Shown piece by piece: positions 63,337 through 64,000 of a stretch of DNA of 64,000 bases (positions are counted from its first letter, which is position 1; each line of letters opens with the position of its first letter). Made by a program: the position numbers and the translations under genes. Source of the stretch: Colwellia echini (GTDB taxonomy: Bacteria; Pseudomonadota; Gammaproteobacteria; Enterobacterales; Alteromonadaceae); contig NZ_PJAI02000005.1 in NCBI RefSeq assembly GCF_002843355.2, positions 1 to 64,000 of the forward strand, given 5' to 3'. The notes beneath the pieces are model-generated. The model was not told the origin of the DNA, did no database searches, and saw only the letters and a program-made list of their open reading frames with translations.

Positions 63337-64000
63337 TTATTTATTAATAACTGACTGAACAAAGTTCTTGGCTTCCTCAAAACTGTGAATATTTACAAAA
63401 GTACTTTTAACCGATAAATTAAGAGGTAATATTTCTAACCACCTTGCGACTACCCAGTGCGGGTTTTGCCGTAAATTGGCTGGGTAAAATTTATTCAATT
63501 GTAGATCATTACTAAATAGTTCATTTAAGGGTTCAGCAAGCATTTTGTCGCGCAGATCTTTTTGTTCACTACTGATTAATGAAACATTACTTGGTAAAAC
63601 AAGCGGTGATGAAATAGTGTTTTTCGATAACTTATTAGCTGAACAAAAGTCTTGATCGGTATTCTTTATCTTTACATGCTCTTTTTCATCTTCAATCTCC
63701 TCAACAACACTTTTATTTTGTGACCAGTGCAATTTTTCATTCACGACCCCAAAGTGTAAGTTATCTTCATCTTTATTTAACGATATAATATCAACCAATG
63801 ATTTGCATTTTACATCAACCTCCAACACACCATCATCACCTAGGTCGAAATTAATGATTTCAACCCAACTTCCCCACTTTATTAGTGGCGATGAAGACTC
63901 TTGTGAATTTAACCAAATAACAAAGCCTTGCCCCTTACTCGCTATTTTTATCATTTTTAAATAGCGTTGTTCGAAAATACGTAACCGAGTAATTCCTTCC
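63337..64000 (-). CDS. LON-domain (Lon substrate-binding-like) protein, 5' part cut by window end
   Basis: The frame remains open to the window edge. Upstream of the internal ATG (63954) it reads EGITRLRIFEQRYLKMIKIASKG, the hallmark of the N-terminal LON domain (F-x-x-RY-x-x-M). The 221 residues seen include IKWGSWVEIINFDLGDDGVLEVDVKC and end LPLNLSVKSTFVNIHSFEEAKNFVQSVI. A variable acidic middle is present. No protease domain is seen on this side, so it is the stand-alone LON-domain type. The start lies beyond the window. Confidence 0.85.
   Translation of the reverse strand, partial: EGITRLRIFEQRYLKMIKIASKGQGFVIWLNSQESSSPLIKWGSWVEIINFDLGDDGVLEVDVKCKSLVDIISLNKDEDNLHFGVVNEKLHWSQNKSVVEEIEDEKEHVKIKNTDQDFCSANKLSKNTISSPLVLPSNVSLISSEQKDLRDKMLAEPLNELFSNDLQLNKFYPANLRQNPHWVVARWLEILPLNLSVKSTFVNIHSFEEAKNFVQSVINK

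Overview
The window is an AT-rich chromosomal segment from a marine gammaproteobacterium of the Alteromonadales. Gene content, protein sequences and gene order (yffB-dapE, bepA-arsC-DUF2069, hda/purMN, alaA-yfbR) are closest to Colwellia. The genus is an inference from memory of protein families, not a database match. Most of the window is housekeeping, but the gaps between genes are rich in regulatory sites and small repeats.

Layout. 1-5.3 kb: a palindromic intergenic element, then yffB-dapE-M15 peptidase-DUF2897 (+), bamC (-) and a PrxQ-type peroxiredoxin (+). 5.4-7.3 kb: mgsA, a PerM-type membrane protein and a TusA-like protein (all -). 7.5-12.9 kb: an unknown protein, bepA, an ArsC-like reductase, a DUF2069 protein and a HELAH-containing lipoprotein (all +). 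13-17.4 kb: DUF2066 protein-hda (-), divergent from purM and purN (+). 17.5-19.6 kb: a metal-efflux island in which a His-rich CDF exporter diverges from an RcnR-type regulator and mntP, with a probable RcnR operator between them. 19.7-20.7 kb: a MITE-like element, then a LexA-box-controlled SulA-like gene followed by a 29-bp perfect palindrome. 21-28.4 kb: YgiQ, ybiT, rlmJ and a glutamate-synthase-like protein. 28.8-29.6 kb: a PEP-CTERM protein with a sigma-54-type promoter. 29.8-33.3 kb: a DEAD-box helicase, gltX and three identical tRNA-Val genes. 33.4-37.8 kb: a three-gene envelope cassette. 37.9-43.7 kb: a small helical protein, an S4 protein, a GNAT protein, proS, alaA and yfbR. 43.7-45.0 kb: a MITE-like element with an IS630 copy at its end. 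45.2-48.8 kb: a DUF4136 lipoprotein, then ilvIH behind a leader-peptide attenuator. 48.9-54.3 kb: a beta-barrel candidate, a second palindromic element, glnS and a TPR-GGDEF protein. 54.4-63.2 kb: an ECF sigma/ChrR photo-oxidative stress region. 63.3-64.0 kb: a LON-domain gene cut by the window edge.

How the genes work together. The last 9 kb form one regulon-like block. It holds an ECF sigma factor and its zinc/cupin anti-sigma factor ChrR, a YbgA-like protein with a photolyase, and an SDR-flavoprotein-DUF1365-cyclopropane-synthase-like lipid operon. The same TGATCT-N15/16-CGTA promoter pattern sits upstream of the sigma gene and of the lipid operon. The metal island, the SOS gene, the ilvIH attenuator and the sigma-54 promoter are four further regulatory circuits whose sites can be read directly.

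The least-described items are the MITE-like family with 19-bp terminal repeats, the two GAAT...ATTC-centred palindromic elements, the three-gene envelope cassette, and the secreted HELAH lipoprotein.
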